DNA of 64,000 nucleotides from Gammaproteobacteria bacterium UBA2675 (lineage in GTDB: Bacteria; Pseudomonadota; Gammaproteobacteria; Pseudomonadales; Pseudohongiellaceae), in contig DEMH01000003.1 in assembly GCA_002354805.1 (NCBI GenBank), forward strand, positions 62,001 to 126,000, in the 5' to 3' direction. The notes under the pieces are model-generated. The model ran no database searches and had not been told where the DNA came from. It worked only from the letters and a program-made list of their open reading frames with translations. A program made the translations under genes and the position numbers. This document shows, in pieces, positions 16,579-25,349 of the stretch. Positions within the stretch are counted from its first letter, which is position 1, and every line of letters begins with the position of its first letter.

Positions 16579-18228
16579 TTAAAGCCGGAATCGCGCTACC
16601 TGTGTGCGCAGGCCGGTTGCCAGCTGATGCAACGATTGCGCGACGTCGGCCGCACCTGCTACCGCGACACTGTTCTGCTCGGACATCCCTGCAATGCGCT
16701 CCACATGACGCGATACATCCAGCGTGGCTGTATCCTGTTCCTGCAGTGCGCCGGAAATCTGATCCACAACCTGTAAAACTTCATCGGCACTGCGACGAAT
16801 CTGCACGATGGCGTCGCCAGCTTCCTGAGCCTGTTCCACGCCCGAGTTGACCAGTTTGACGCCATCGTTCATTTGTTTGACAGCGTCACGTGTCCCAGAC
16901 TGAATCAGCTGGATCATGTCAGAAATTTCATGGGTCGATTTGCTGGTACGTTGTGCAAGCAGTCGAACCTCGTCCGCGACCACCGCGAAGCCGCGACCCT
17001 GCTCACCGGCACGGGCTGCCTCGATGGCAGCGTTCAATGCCAGCAGATTGGTCTGCTCAGCGATTTCCTGAATGACACGGATAATGCCGGAAATCTGTTC
17101 GGAGTGCTGACCCAGCACAGTAATGCGTTCGGCGGTCTGCTGAACCGTACTGGCGATCTGCCCCATGCCGTGCAGCGTTCGCTGGATGACCGCGCCGCCC
17201 TCTTCTGACTTTTGCCCGGAAACCGAGGACAGGCGCCGCGCCTCAGAGGCGTTCTCGGCGACATGACTGATACTTACTGTAAGCTGCTCTACCGTGGCGG
17301 CCATGGTGGTAGCTGCTTCAGCCTGATCCCACGTGGAAACGGAGAGTTGCGTTGAAGATGATGATACCTGCTCGGCGGCCAGCAACAGCTTCTCGGCATT
17401 GGCGTGTATGTCAGTAATCATACTGCGCAGTCTGTCCTGCATGTGGCCTACTGCATGCGCCAGCTGGGCAATCTCATCGTGACCGCTCTGATCGGCTTGA
17501 ACATCCAGATGCCCATCGGCTATTTCTCGGGTAACAGCAACCAGCCGCGACAGACGATTGATGATGGATCGGCTCAGGCCACTGGCTACCAGAACCGCGA
17601 GAATGATGGCGATAATACTGGACCCGAGCAGGATGTAGATGGCCTGTGACTGGCTCTGAGCCATCTCATCGCGGCGTTCAGACAAAAGCGCCTGCTCGTC
17701 TACGGTCATGCCTTCCAGCAATTCACGCATGCGGTCCATTTTGACCTTGTCGCGCGCTTCGGCAATACGGTCTGTCATTCGCTGCGGGTTGAAAAACCCA
17801 TGCTCTATACGGCGGCGCATGTCGATAATCGGATCAATATCGTTGGCGAACCAGTCTTCGAACACAGCATTGATTTCTTCAAGTCGTTGCTGCTGGGCGG
17901 CCACCCCGGCGGTTGCCAGCTGCAGGCGCTGCAAGGCTTCACGAAAATCGCTGCTGCCCTGGTCCAGCCGCTCCAGAAAAGTCTCGTTCCCCGTCAGCGC
18001 AAATCCGCGCATACCCGACTCGATGGTGACAATACTGGCCAGCAGCGTCGATTTGTCGTCGAGAATTTCGTAGCTCTGCACGTTGCGCAAAATGTTTTCG
18101 TCAATTCTGCCAAGACTGCTCCAGCTGCCAGCTGCGAGCGCAACGATCACAATCAGAATGAGAGCAAAACCAGCAAACAACTTGGTAGTCAAAGAGGCGC
18201 GCAAGAGGGTGAGCCTGCTTCCTGCCAT
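16579..18228 (-). CDS. Methyl-accepting chemotaxis protein with CHASE3-like sensor
   Basis: 549 residues from ATG 18228, chosen for the AGGAG site just upstream and because the first membrane helix follows at once; a longer in-frame start at 18330 lacks support. Layout: TM1 about 17-37, a periplasmic helical domain containing ESGMRGFALTGNETFLERL (CHASE3 signature), TM2 about 195-217, HAMP about 218-270, then the signalling domain with the conserved tip EIAEQTNLLALNAAIEAARAG split by heptads. Polar receptor that controls CheA. No CheW-binding pentapeptide tail is seen. No chemotaxis operon lies nearby, so it is an orphan receptor. Confidence 0.93.
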   Translation of the reverse strand: MAGSRLTLLRASLTTKLFAGFALILIVIVALAAGSWSSLGRIDENILRNVQSYEILDDKSTLLASIVTIESGMRGFALTGNETFLERLDQGSSDFREALQRLQLATAGVAAQQQRLEEINAVFEDWFANDIDPIIDMRRRIEHGFFNPQRMTDRIAEARDKVKMDRMRELLEGMTVDEQALLSERRDEMAQSQSQAIYILLGSSIIAIILAVLVASGLSRSIINRLSRLVAVTREIADGHLDVQADQSGHDEIAQLAHAVGHMQDRLRSMITDIHANAEKLLLAAEQVSSSSTQLSVSTWDQAEAATTMAATVEQLTVSISHVAENASEARRLSSVSGQKSEEGGAVIQRTLHGMGQIASTVQQTAERITVLGQHSEQISGIIRVIQEIAEQTNLLALNAAIEAARAGEQGRGFAVVADEVRLLAQRTSKSTHEISDMIQLIQSGTRDAVKQMNDGVKLVNSGVEQAQEAGDAIVQIRRSADEVLQVVDQISGALQEQDTATLDVSRHVERIAGMSEQNSVAVAGAADVAQSLHQLATGLRTQVARFRL

Positions 18229-18317
18229 AGCTAAAACTCCTGAGATAATCCGGACGAATTGTCCAGCGACAACAATCTCAGCGTAGTTTAGTGAGCGGAT
18301 ATGGCAATTTAATGAAT

Positions 18318-18356
18318 CTGCGCACGCCACACAGTGCAGCAGCGTGGCGTGCGCAG
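18318..18356 (-). terminator. Hairpin downstream of the CYP153 gene
   Basis: CTGCGCACGCCAC (18318-18330) pairs perfectly with GTGGCGTGCGCAG (18344-18356), a 13-bp stem six bases past the P450 stop codon. Only an AT-rich stretch, not a T run, follows on the minus strand. Confidence 0.5.
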
Positions 18357-18362
18357 ACAGTT

Positions 18363-19628
18363 CTAGCGAGGGTGCAGCCGGACCGGCAGTTCGGTATAAC
18401 CCTTTACAAAGCTTGAGTAAATGCGGGTCGGTTCACCTGTCACTTCGACGGTATGGAAACGCTGCATGACCTCCTCCCAGAGAATTCGCAGTTGCATCTC
18501 GGCCAGGCGGTTGCCCATGCAGCGATGAATGCCAAAGCCGAATGACAGGTGTTGTCTGGCACGTGGCCGATCAATGATAAAAGCGTCGGGATTTTCTATG
18601 GCGTCGCCATCCCGATTGCCCGAGGCATACCACAGCAACACTTTGTCGCCCTGGCGTATCTTCTGACCATTGAGCTCGGTGTCGCATTTTGCAGTGCGAC
18701 GCATATAGGCCAGCGGCGTCTGCCAGCGAATGATTTCTGACACCATCGAGGGAATCAATGCCGGATTCTCACGCAGTTTCTGATACTGATCGGGATTTTC
18801 ATTCAGGGCCAGCACGCCACCGGTAATCGAATTGCGGGTGGTGTCATTGCCGCCCACAATCAAGAGTATCAGGTTGCCCAGAAATTCGCGCGGCGGCATG
18901 TTGCGAGTGGACTCACCATGGGCAAGCATGGAGATCAGGTCATTGCCTGGCGGCCTGGCGGCGCGCTCGCGCCATAGTTCACTAAAGCGTGCCAGGCACT
19001 CCTGCAGGATCTGCAGGCTTTCCTCATAACTGTCGACAACGCCAGCACCAGGAATGGCAGTGGCAACGTCCGACCAGTAGGGCAGCTTGTGGCGCTCCTC
19101 GAATGGAAAATCGAACAGCGTCGCCAGCATCTGTGTGGTTAATTCACGCGACACCAGATCAACCCAATTGAAGGTTTCCCCAACAGGCAGGCTGTCCAGG
19201 ATGGCACCGACGCGCTGGCGAATAAGGCCTTCCAGATTCTTGAGATTGGCCGGCGCAACAACACCCTGCACCGTCTTGCGCTGCTCGTCATGTTTGGGCG
19301 GGTCCATGGCAATGAACATCGGCAGGCTGTATTCGGGCAGCACGTCAACGATGCCAATGGTTGGCTCCGAGCTGTAAATATGCGGAGCAGCCTCGACGGT
19401 CATGATGTCCTGATATTTCATCACTGACCAGTAAGGGCCAACCGCCGAGTTCGGACAATAGTGGACTGGTGAATCACGACGCATGCGAGCCATGAAGGGT
19501 AAAAACTCGTTGGCCTGCCAGATTCCTGGATGCGCCAGATCGATCTCTTCCAGGGGGATGGTCCAAGGGTCACGCCCTGCCAGGCTGCGGTTTTGACGCT
19601 CTGTGTTTGGGCCGGTCGCGGTAGTCAT
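18363..19628 (-). CDS. Cytochrome P450, CYP153-type alkane/fatty acid terminal hydroxylase
   Basis: 421-residue soluble P450. The heme ligand is Cys370 in FGFGIHRCMGNRLAEMQ; the I-helix oxygen-binding motif is VGGNDTTRNS; the ExxR motif is EIIRW. The segments MFIAMDPPKHDEQRKTV and LATLFDFPFEERHKL are strongly reminiscent of CYP153 enzymes, which hydroxylate the terminal carbon of medium-chain alkanes or fatty acids. The ferredoxin gene lies 21 bp upstream in the same direction, the usual electron donor. The ferredoxin reductase often found beside CYP153 is absent here. Confidence 0.93.
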   Translation of the reverse strand: MTTATGPNTERQNRSLAGRDPWTIPLEEIDLAHPGIWQANEFLPFMARMRRDSPVHYCPNSAVGPYWSVMKYQDIMTVEAAPHIYSSEPTIGIVDVLPEYSLPMFIAMDPPKHDEQRKTVQGVVAPANLKNLEGLIRQRVGAILDSLPVGETFNWVDLVSRELTTQMLATLFDFPFEERHKLPYWSDVATAIPGAGVVDSYEESLQILQECLARFSELWRERAARPPGNDLISMLAHGESTRNMPPREFLGNLILLIVGGNDTTRNSITGGVLALNENPDQYQKLRENPALIPSMVSEIIRWQTPLAYMRRTAKCDTELNGQKIRQGDKVLLWYASGNRDGDAIENPDAFIIDRPRARQHLSFGFGIHRCMGNRLAEMQLRILWEEVMQRFHTVEVTGEPTRIYSSFVKGYTELPVRLHPR

Positions 19629-19649
19629 AAGAAGGCTCCAGGCAATGAC

Positions 19650-19970
19650 TCAGAACTGAAATTCGGGCAGGCGCACAACCAGGCCGTCAAGCTCTTGATT
19701 TACATCGATCTGACAGGACAGGCGAGAATTGGCCGCCCTGTCAGGGTTCAGATCCAGCATGGGTTCTTCGAACTCACCGGGCGGGCCGACTTTGTCCAGC
19801 CAGGCTTCATCGACAAACACATGACAGGTGCCGCAGGAACAAGCACCACCGCAATCAGCGTCGATACCGGGTACCAGATTATCGATGGCGGCACTCATGA
19901 CGGTGTCGCCCGGAGCTGCGTCGATGCTGTGCTCTTTGCCGTTGTATTCGATGTACGTAATCTTTGCCAT
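19650..19970 (-). CDS. [2Fe-2S] ferredoxin, P450 partner
   Basis: 106 residues of the adrenodoxin/putidaredoxin type. Cluster ligands are Cys40, Cys46, Cys49 and Cys86 (C-x5-C-x2-C and a distal RLSCQI); Cys44 is an extra cysteine in the loop. It passes single electrons to the neighbouring CYP153. It is first in the two-gene unit, so its promoter should lie in the 125-bp divergent spacer 19971-20095. Confidence 0.93.
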   Translation of the reverse strand: MAKITYIEYNGKEHSIDAAPGDTVMSAAIDNLVPGIDADCGGACSCGTCHVFVDEAWLDKVGPPGEFEEPMLDLNPDRAANSRLSCQIDVNQELDGLVVRLPEFQF

Positions 19971-20011
19971 GCTGCTTCCTGAACTCCTGTCGTTTACTTG
20001 TCTGATGACTG

Positions 20012-20020
20012 TGATACAGT
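20012..20020 (+). promoter_or_regulatory. Possible extended -10 element for the esterase gene
   Basis: TGATACAGT fits the TG-N-TATAAT extended -10 form (TACAGT as hexamer), 76 bp before the esterase ATG. No good -35 hexamer is found at the expected distance, so this is tentative. Confidence 0.3.
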
Positions 20021-20095
20021 TCGGAGACTGATCCTAAGTGAAAACTGAACGCATTACAACTTTTCGACATTAGACAACAAAAACAGGTACATACG

Positions 20096-21292
20096 ATGAT
20101 GGATTTGCTGCGTAAATCAATGCGGAAAGCATCGGCATTGGCGTTTCTGGGTGCGCTGATACTGACTGGACTGGTGGCCTGCGGCAGTGACACCACTACC
20201 GAAACAGCCACGGAAACAATGACCGGAAACTCAATGGATCATGGTGAACACGAGGTGGCGCAGGCCAATTTCGAAGGCCTTGGCGAAGGCTGGAATGCCA
20301 TTACACCCGGTGGCGACACCATCTGTTCTGATGGCTCCGAATATCAGTTTTTTGTCAAACAGGGCGACCCAGCCCGCGTGATGTTCTACCTCGAGGGCGG
20401 TGGTGCCTGCTGGGAAGGTGGCAACTGCGACCCGGATATCCAGCCCAGTTATCAAGTGAACCTGGCAAACACCGATCCGTCACGCGCTCACGGGATTCTG
20501 GCATTCGATCAGGTCACTAATCCACTGGCTGACTATACAATGGTCTATGCTCCTTACTGCTCGGGTGACGTCCATCTTGGTGATACCGAACAGCATTACG
20601 AGATGCCGGCTTTTGACCAGCATGTGGCGCACGCACTGCATATTCGTCACCGTGGCATGGTGAACGCCAACGCGGCCCTGGACTGGTTGTACGAGCATGT
20701 TCAGGGGCCGGAACAGGTGTTTGTCACGGGCTCCAGTGCCGGCTCCATTCCGTCACCGTTCTATGCCGTGAAAATAGCTGAACAGTACCCCCAGGCTGAC
20801 ATTGTGCAGCTGGGTGATGCCTCAGGCGGTTACCGTGGTTTTGCCAACTTCAGCCCATATGATGTCTGGGCAGTGGATCGGGTGGTCAGTGACCTGGATT
20901 ATATTGCCGGCATTGCGGCCGACGAGTTCAGCTTCCATCACTTATACATTGGAGCACAGCAGGAAAATCCAAATATCCGCTTTGCCTCATATGACAATGC
21001 CGAAGACAACGTCCAGAAGCAGTTTCTGGCGCTGGGAGGAACACCAACTGAATCTTTGCAGCCCCTGCTGATGCAGAATCTGCAGGAAATCAGCGCGGCA
21101 ATTCCCGATTTTCGATTTTATGTGGCAGGTGGCCCCATGCATACCATCCTGTTGCGCCCGGATGTGTACACCTATGAAGTGGATGGTACCCGCTTTGTTG
21201 ATTGGCTGGCCGGACTGCTGCAGGGTGCGCCTATTCCCAACGTGATGTGTGAACAGTGCGCTGAACCACCGGCAGGGCAGGTGTCCCAGTAA
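20096..21292 (+). CDS. Pectinacetylesterase-like alpha/beta hydrolase, lipoprotein
   Basis: 398 residues with an N-terminal lipoprotein signal ending LTGLVAC (lipobox Cys29). The oxyanion segment FYLEGGGACWEGGNC, the nucleophile motif VTGSSAGSIPSPF and a late GGPMHTILLRPDVY with His are the layout of the pectinacetylesterase/Notum family, whose bacterial members are broad esterases. The N-terminal linker is rich in Thr and Glu. The substrate is unknown. Start ATG 20096; a second ATG follows at once. Confidence 0.83.
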   Translation: MMDLLRKSMRKASALAFLGALILTGLVACGSDTTTETATETMTGNSMDHGEHEVAQANFEGLGEGWNAITPGGDTICSDGSEYQFFVKQGDPARVMFYLEGGGACWEGGNCDPDIQPSYQVNLANTDPSRAHGILAFDQVTNPLADYTMVYAPYCSGDVHLGDTEQHYEMPAFDQHVAHALHIRHRGMVNANAALDWLYEHVQGPEQVFVTGSSAGSIPSPFYAVKIAEQYPQADIVQLGDASGGYRGFANFSPYDVWAVDRVVSDLDYIAGIAADEFSFHHLYIGAQQENPNIRFASYDNAEDNVQKQFLALGGTPTESLQPLLMQNLQEISAAIPDFRFYVAGGPMHTILLRPDVYTYEVDGTRFVDWLAGLLQGAPIPNVMCEQCAEPPAGQVSQ

Positions 21293-21308
21293 TTCCGTAA
21301 GGCTGCAG

Positions 21309-21336
21309 CCTGGTACTCGTGTATCGAGTGGCCAGG
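21309..21336. terminator. Hairpin between convergent esterase and sirtuin genes
   Basis: CCTGG-t-ACTCG pairs with CGAGT-gg-CCAGG (arms 21309-21319 and 21325-21336) in the 45-bp convergent gap. No T tract follows, so it may act for both strands weakly. Confidence 0.45.
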
Positions 21337-21337
21337 T

Positions 21338-22264
21338 TCAGTCCGTGAGTTCAGACGCAGCAATCTGCAAGGTCATGTTGATATCTGCATTGAGTTTTAA
21401 GTTGGCCAGTTCGTCTGCACGCGTGCGACCGCGGGTCAGGATCGCCAGCGGCTTATTTGTCAGGCTGGCGTGTCTGGCGAACCGGAACCCGGAATACACC
21501 ATCAGGGATGAGCCAATAACAAGCAGTGCACGACTTTGATTGATGGCCTCGAAGCATTCGTCAACGCGCGGGCGAGGGACATTATCACCGAAAAAAACCA
21601 CATCAGGCTTCATGATGCCGTCACACCTGGCGCAGTCCGGTACATTGAAGCCGGAGAAATCCATTTCCAGATCGGCGTCTCCATCCGGTGCAACATCTGC
21701 CTGCAGGTTTCTGAAATGCGGGTTGAGTGAGGCACATACCTGATGCCAGTCATGACGGTTATGCCGCTCGCCACATGACGTGCATATCACCTCATCAGCC
21801 CGGCCATGCAGATCGATGGTCCGCGCGCTGCCCGCTTTTTGATGCAGACGGTCTACATTCTGAGTGATCACCCTGTGCACGACGCCTTGTTGCTCCAGTG
21901 TCTGAATGAACAGGTGTGCGCCATTGGGCGCGGCGTTCTGCATGACCGGCCAGCCGACCAGGCTGCGTGCCCAGTAGCGGCGCCTGACGTCCAGACTTTG
22001 CATGAACTCCTGGTGCTGAACCGGTTGTTTGCGTTTCCAGTTGCCGTTTTCATCGCGATAGTCCGGAATACCGGAAGCCGTGCTGATGCCGGCTCCCGTC
22101 AGGATGGTGACCGGTGCATTGGCCCTGAGAAACTGTGCCAGCCGTTCCGCTTCGCTCTCTGATTCGGACACCGACAGTCTGGCGGCATTATTGGTGGATC
22201 TCAGGCCGTGGGTATTTTGTGGGTGCTTGTTCAATGTGGATACGGATTCTGTCACTGGGTTCAT
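21338..22264 (-). CDS. Sirtuin-type NAD-dependent protein deacylase
   Basis: 308 residues from ATG 22264, preceded by AGGAAA; an upstream ATG at 22360 would add 32 residues. Motifs: GAGIS at 57-61, GIPDYRDENGNWKR, TQNVDRLH at 134-141, the catalytic His153 in DLHG, and a zinc site with Cys161 and Cys164 (CTSC) and a second pair in CARC. Removes acetyl or other acyl groups from lysine using NAD. It has a roughly 45-residue N-terminal extension without clear fold, and a stretch of about 30 residues between the two zinc Cys pairs that is longer than in CobB. The class II-like FGDNVPRPRVDE motif is visible. Confidence 0.9.
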   Translation of the reverse strand: MNPVTESVSTLNKHPQNTHGLRSTNNAARLSVSESESEAERLAQFLRANAPVTILTGAGISTASGIPDYRDENGNWKRKQPVQHQEFMQSLDVRRRYWARSLVGWPVMQNAAPNGAHLFIQTLEQQGVVHRVITQNVDRLHQKAGSARTIDLHGRADEVICTSCGERHNRHDWHQVCASLNPHFRNLQADVAPDGDADLEMDFSGFNVPDCARCDGIMKPDVVFFGDNVPRPRVDECFEAINQSRALLVIGSSLMVYSGFRFARHASLTNKPLAILTRGRTRADELANLKLNADINMTLQIAASELTD

Positions 22265-22457
22265 TTTGAGTTTCCTGCCGACAACGGGGTATGAGACCGG
22301 ATCAGTGGCAGCTTTGTCACAACAGCCCGCCAAAAGATCGACAGGCAGGATTGTACGCAATTGATGATGACGACAGGATTACACAGGCTGGCATGCTCAC
22401 CATTACTGGGATAATCTGCAGAATTCGACGATCACCCCGCATGCTGGAGACCTGCCA

Positions 22458-23660
22458 ATGAAAACCAGAAAATTCCCGCGCCTCGCCCTGAGCCTGTCAT
22501 TGTGTATCAGTTGCCTGAGCCTTGCCACCACCGCTCTTGCACAACAGCCTCGCTTTGTTGACCCCGCTGATGACGATGCCAATCTGCCAACTGGTGGCAG
22601 TATCCTGTTCTGGCAGGGTGACGAGCAGATTGCTGGCTTTAGAAACACCCACCGGCTTAGCCCGGTTCGCCATATTTACAAAGGCGACGAGGTGATGGAA
22701 TTGCCGCGTGATGTGCGCGATTTTTCCATGCTGCGCTATCAGGTGGACGGTAGCGAGTACTCACTTGACGATTATATGGTCATGAACCACGTGGGTGGCA
22801 TTCTGGTATTAAAAGATGGCGAAATAGCGCTCGAGCGTTATGGACTTGGCAACGATGAGGATACTCGCTGGGTATCGTTCTCAATGACAAAATCGGTGGT
22901 GTCATTGCTGACCGGGGCTGCCATACAGGATGGTTACATCAACAGCGTTGATGATCCGGTTACCGACTATCTGCCTCAGTTGCAGGGCACATCGTATGAG
23001 GGTGTGACAGTCAAACATGTGCTGCAGATGGCGTCGGGTACTGACTGGAATGAAGACTATGCCGACCCGCAGTCGGATGTAGCGACCTCGCCTGGGGACA
23101 TGCTGGAATTGATGAAGTTCATGGGCAGCAAGCCGCGTATTGCGCCGCCAGGTGAGCGCTTCAACTACAACACGGGGGAGACCAATCTGGCGGGTGCCAT
23201 TGTGCGCGCTGCCATTGGCAATAATCTTTCCGCCTATCTGACCAACAAGATATGGCAGCCCTGGGGTATGGAGGCAGACGCGACCTGGATCAGTCATGGC
23301 CCTTATGGTGGCGAGCTAGGCGGCTGCTGTATTGCGCCAGTCCTGCGCGACTGGGGTCGGTTGGCACTGTTAGTCCTGAATGATGGCCAGCTCCATGATG
23401 GTACTCGCGTGGTGCCCGCCAACTGGATAGAGGGTTCCACAAGTCCTTCGCCCGGCAGCGACAACTACGGCTATCTTTGGTGGCTGAATGGCGACGACAC
23501 GTTCCGTGCCAGCGGCATTTTCGGTCAGGCGATCTATCTTAACCCTGAGCAGGATCTCGCCATCGTGATACAGGGCGCCTGGCCCCAGGCCACCGGCGCC
23601 CTGTTTGCCCGTCATCGTGACGCTTTCTTCCGGGCAGTCGATGACATGCTGGCAGACTGA
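22458..23660 (+). CDS. Exported serine hydrolase, beta-lactamase/class C fold
   Basis: 400 residues with a signal peptide ending TTALAQQ. The catalytic SxxK is Ser142-Met-Thr-Lys145 and the YxN-like motif is at Tyr237 (NYNTGET). These belong to the beta-lactamase-related family of esterases, D-peptidases and 6-aminohexanoate-dimer hydrolases; the long N-terminal part before the domain and the sequence GYLWWLNGDDTFRASGIFGQ resemble the 6-aminohexanoate hydrolase branch. True substrate unknown. The antiporter gene begins 5 bases after its stop. Confidence 0.85.
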   Translation: MKTRKFPRLALSLSLCISCLSLATTALAQQPRFVDPADDDANLPTGGSILFWQGDEQIAGFRNTHRLSPVRHIYKGDEVMELPRDVRDFSMLRYQVDGSEYSLDDYMVMNHVGGILVLKDGEIALERYGLGNDEDTRWVSFSMTKSVVSLLTGAAIQDGYINSVDDPVTDYLPQLQGTSYEGVTVKHVLQMASGTDWNEDYADPQSDVATSPGDMLELMKFMGSKPRIAPPGERFNYNTGETNLAGAIVRAAIGNNLSAYLTNKIWQPWGMEADATWISHGPYGGELGGCCIAPVLRDWGRLALLVLNDGQLHDGTRVVPANWIEGSTSPSPGSDNYGYLWWLNGDDTFRASGIFGQAIYLNPEQDLAIVIQGAWPQATGALFARHRDAFFRAVDDMLAD

Positions 23661-23665
23661 GCAAC

Positions 23666-25075
23666 ATGACGACGCCAGACTCTCAGGAGCGCTCGCCGTT
23701 ACATAGCCCTGGATTTGGGCAGAGTCTGGTGTGTTTTTGCGGCATATTGTTGACGATCGCTATTGGGCTGTTTGTGTTTTCAATCAGTCTGCACAGCCTG
23801 ATGTTCCTGTGCCTTATGTGGACAGCCGTTCATGTGCGCCTGCTGGGTTATGACTATCAGGCCATTCGCGAGATGATGAACGCCGGCATTGTGCGAGCAT
23901 TGCCGGCGCTTTATATCTTCATGCTGATTGGTTTTCTGATTGCTGCGCTGATGCACAGTGGCACGGTTGCTGCGTTGATCTTTCATGGTCTCAATCTATT
24001 GCAGCCCTCCTGGTTTCTGGCGGCTGGCCTGGTGTTGTGCAGTCTGATGTCAGTTGCAACCGGGACCTCGTGGGGGACGGCAGGCACGCTGGGCGTGGTG
24101 TTGATCGGTATTGGCTCGGCTTTGTCCATTCCCCTGCCTCTGGTAGCCGGCATGGTGGTTTGTGGAGCGACCTTTGGCGACAAGATGTCGCCGGTTTCCG
24201 ACACCACCAATCTGGCGGCGATGAGTGCCGAGACAACGCTTTTTCGGCATATAGGTGCCATGTTGTACACCACGGTACCGGCCTTTGTAATCAGTTTTCT
24301 GGTGTTTCTGTGGCTGGGAATGCGTTATGCCGGGGAGGATCTGCCACAGGCCAGCATTGTCGAAATTCAGCAGGGACTGTCGTCCCAGTATTCGCTTGGC
24401 CTGATACCAACGCTGCTGCCCCTGATAGTCATGCTGGGGCTCAGCCTGCGACGCTACGCCGCCGAGGTTTGCATGTGTGCAAGTATCGTCACCGCCATCG
24501 CAGTGGCGATGATTTATCAAGGTGGCAATCCTGCGACTGTCCTCAACAGTCTGTGGAGCAATTCACCCGGGCAGACTGGTATTGTCATGCTTGATGAGTT
24601 GCTGGGCCGCGGCGGGCTGTTGAGCATGAGCTGGACACTGCTGCTATCCATTATGGCGCTGGCGCTGGGGGGGCTGCTGTTTCAATCAGGAATCCTGCCG
24701 GAGCTGCTTAAAGGTTTCATCGCCCGTCTGCGCAGCAGGCTGGCGTTGATTGCTGGAACCCTTGTGTCCGGGGTTGCCTCGAATATGGCCATGGGTGAAG
24801 CCTATATAACCATCATTCTGAACTGCCAGTTGTTTCGCAAGGCATACGAAGCCCTCGGGCTTGATCGTGTGATGGTGTCGCGCACAGTCGAAGAGGGGGC
24901 GACGATGAGCACCGGTCTCATCCCCTGGACGACGGCGGGCGCTTTTTATGCGGCGACGCTGGGAGTGCCGGTGCTGGACTACCTGCCTTATGCATTTCTT
25001 AACTACCTCAATCCAATCGTTTCGATAATTATGGCAGGCCTGGGCGTTGGTTTGCTGAAAGCAAAAATTAGCTGA
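23666..25075 (+). CDS. NhaC-family Na+/H+ antiporter
   Basis: 469-residue inner-membrane protein with about 11-12 hydrophobic helices. The segments GTSWGTAGTLGVVLIGIG and CGATFGDKMSPVSDTTNLAA are hallmarks of the NhaC family (ion transporter superfamily). NhaC antiporters exchange Na+ for H+; relatives also exchange organic acids, so malate/lactate exchange is possible. Probably cotranscribed with the preceding serine hydrolase gene. Confidence 0.88.
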   Translation: MTTPDSQERSPLHSPGFGQSLVCFCGILLTIAIGLFVFSISLHSLMFLCLMWTAVHVRLLGYDYQAIREMMNAGIVRALPALYIFMLIGFLIAALMHSGTVAALIFHGLNLLQPSWFLAAGLVLCSLMSVATGTSWGTAGTLGVVLIGIGSALSIPLPLVAGMVVCGATFGDKMSPVSDTTNLAAMSAETTLFRHIGAMLYTTVPAFVISFLVFLWLGMRYAGEDLPQASIVEIQQGLSSQYSLGLIPTLLPLIVMLGLSLRRYAAEVCMCASIVTAIAVAMIYQGGNPATVLNSLWSNSPGQTGIVMLDELLGRGGLLSMSWTLLLSIMALALGGLLFQSGILPELLKGFIARLRSRLALIAGTLVSGVASNMAMGEAYITIILNCQLFRKAYEALGLDRVMVSRTVEEGATMSTGLIPWTTAGAFYAATLGVPVLDYLPYAFLNYLNPIVSIIMAGLGVGLLKAKIS

Positions 25076-25083
25076 ATTAAAGG

Positions 25084-25113
25084 TTGACAGCTTTTGGCAT
25101 CGGGTTTTACTCT
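25084..25113 (+). promoter_or_regulatory. Sigma70-like promoter of a small dedicated transcript
   Basis: A perfect -35 hexamer TTGACA (25084-25089) is followed after 18 bases by TACTCT (25108-25113), which keeps the key T, A and final T of the -10. It begins 9 bp after the antiporter stop codon, and the predicted start is near 25120. Confidence 0.6.
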
Positions 25114-25152
25114 GAGTCCATGTTCAACTGAGAAAGAAGAGGAGGTGATCCA

Positions 25153-25230
25153 ATGTCTAGTGATATGGCTACGGTTTCAATGGATGTTGGTGGTATTAAA
25201 TTGGCAGGAAGTAACGTCCTGCTGGATTGA
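25153..25230 (+). CDS. Unrecognised 25-residue small ORF with near-ideal ribosome binding site
   Basis: The ATG at 25153 follows AGGAGGTGATCC (25140-25151), a 12-base exact complement to the universal 3' end of 16S rRNA, with the GGAGG core 7 bases from the start: as strong a site as occurs. The frame starts MSSDMATVSMDVGG, ends KLAGSNVLLD, and closes with two stop codons in a row (TGA TAA). The peptide is mildly acidic, has no signal peptide, no Cys and no membrane segment. The region is more AT-rich than its neighbours. It could be a small functional protein, a precursor peptide or a leader peptide; no function is claimed. Confidence 0.55.
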   Translation: MSSDMATVSMDVGGIKLAGSNVLLD

Positions 25231-25349
25231 TAACACTCCACTCTTGACTCAGTGGACAACGGATCATCAGCCATCCGATAATATGTGGTAAGCGGATGAC
25301 ACGTGGTTTGCGAATCAAGAGTTGGTTCCATTGGAACCAGGCGTCACGG

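Noticed and set aside
25094..25291. A 65-residue ORF overlapping the small transcript in another frame
   Set aside because: It begins upstream of the predicted transcript start, has no ribosome site, and conflicts with the much better supported 25-codon ORF.
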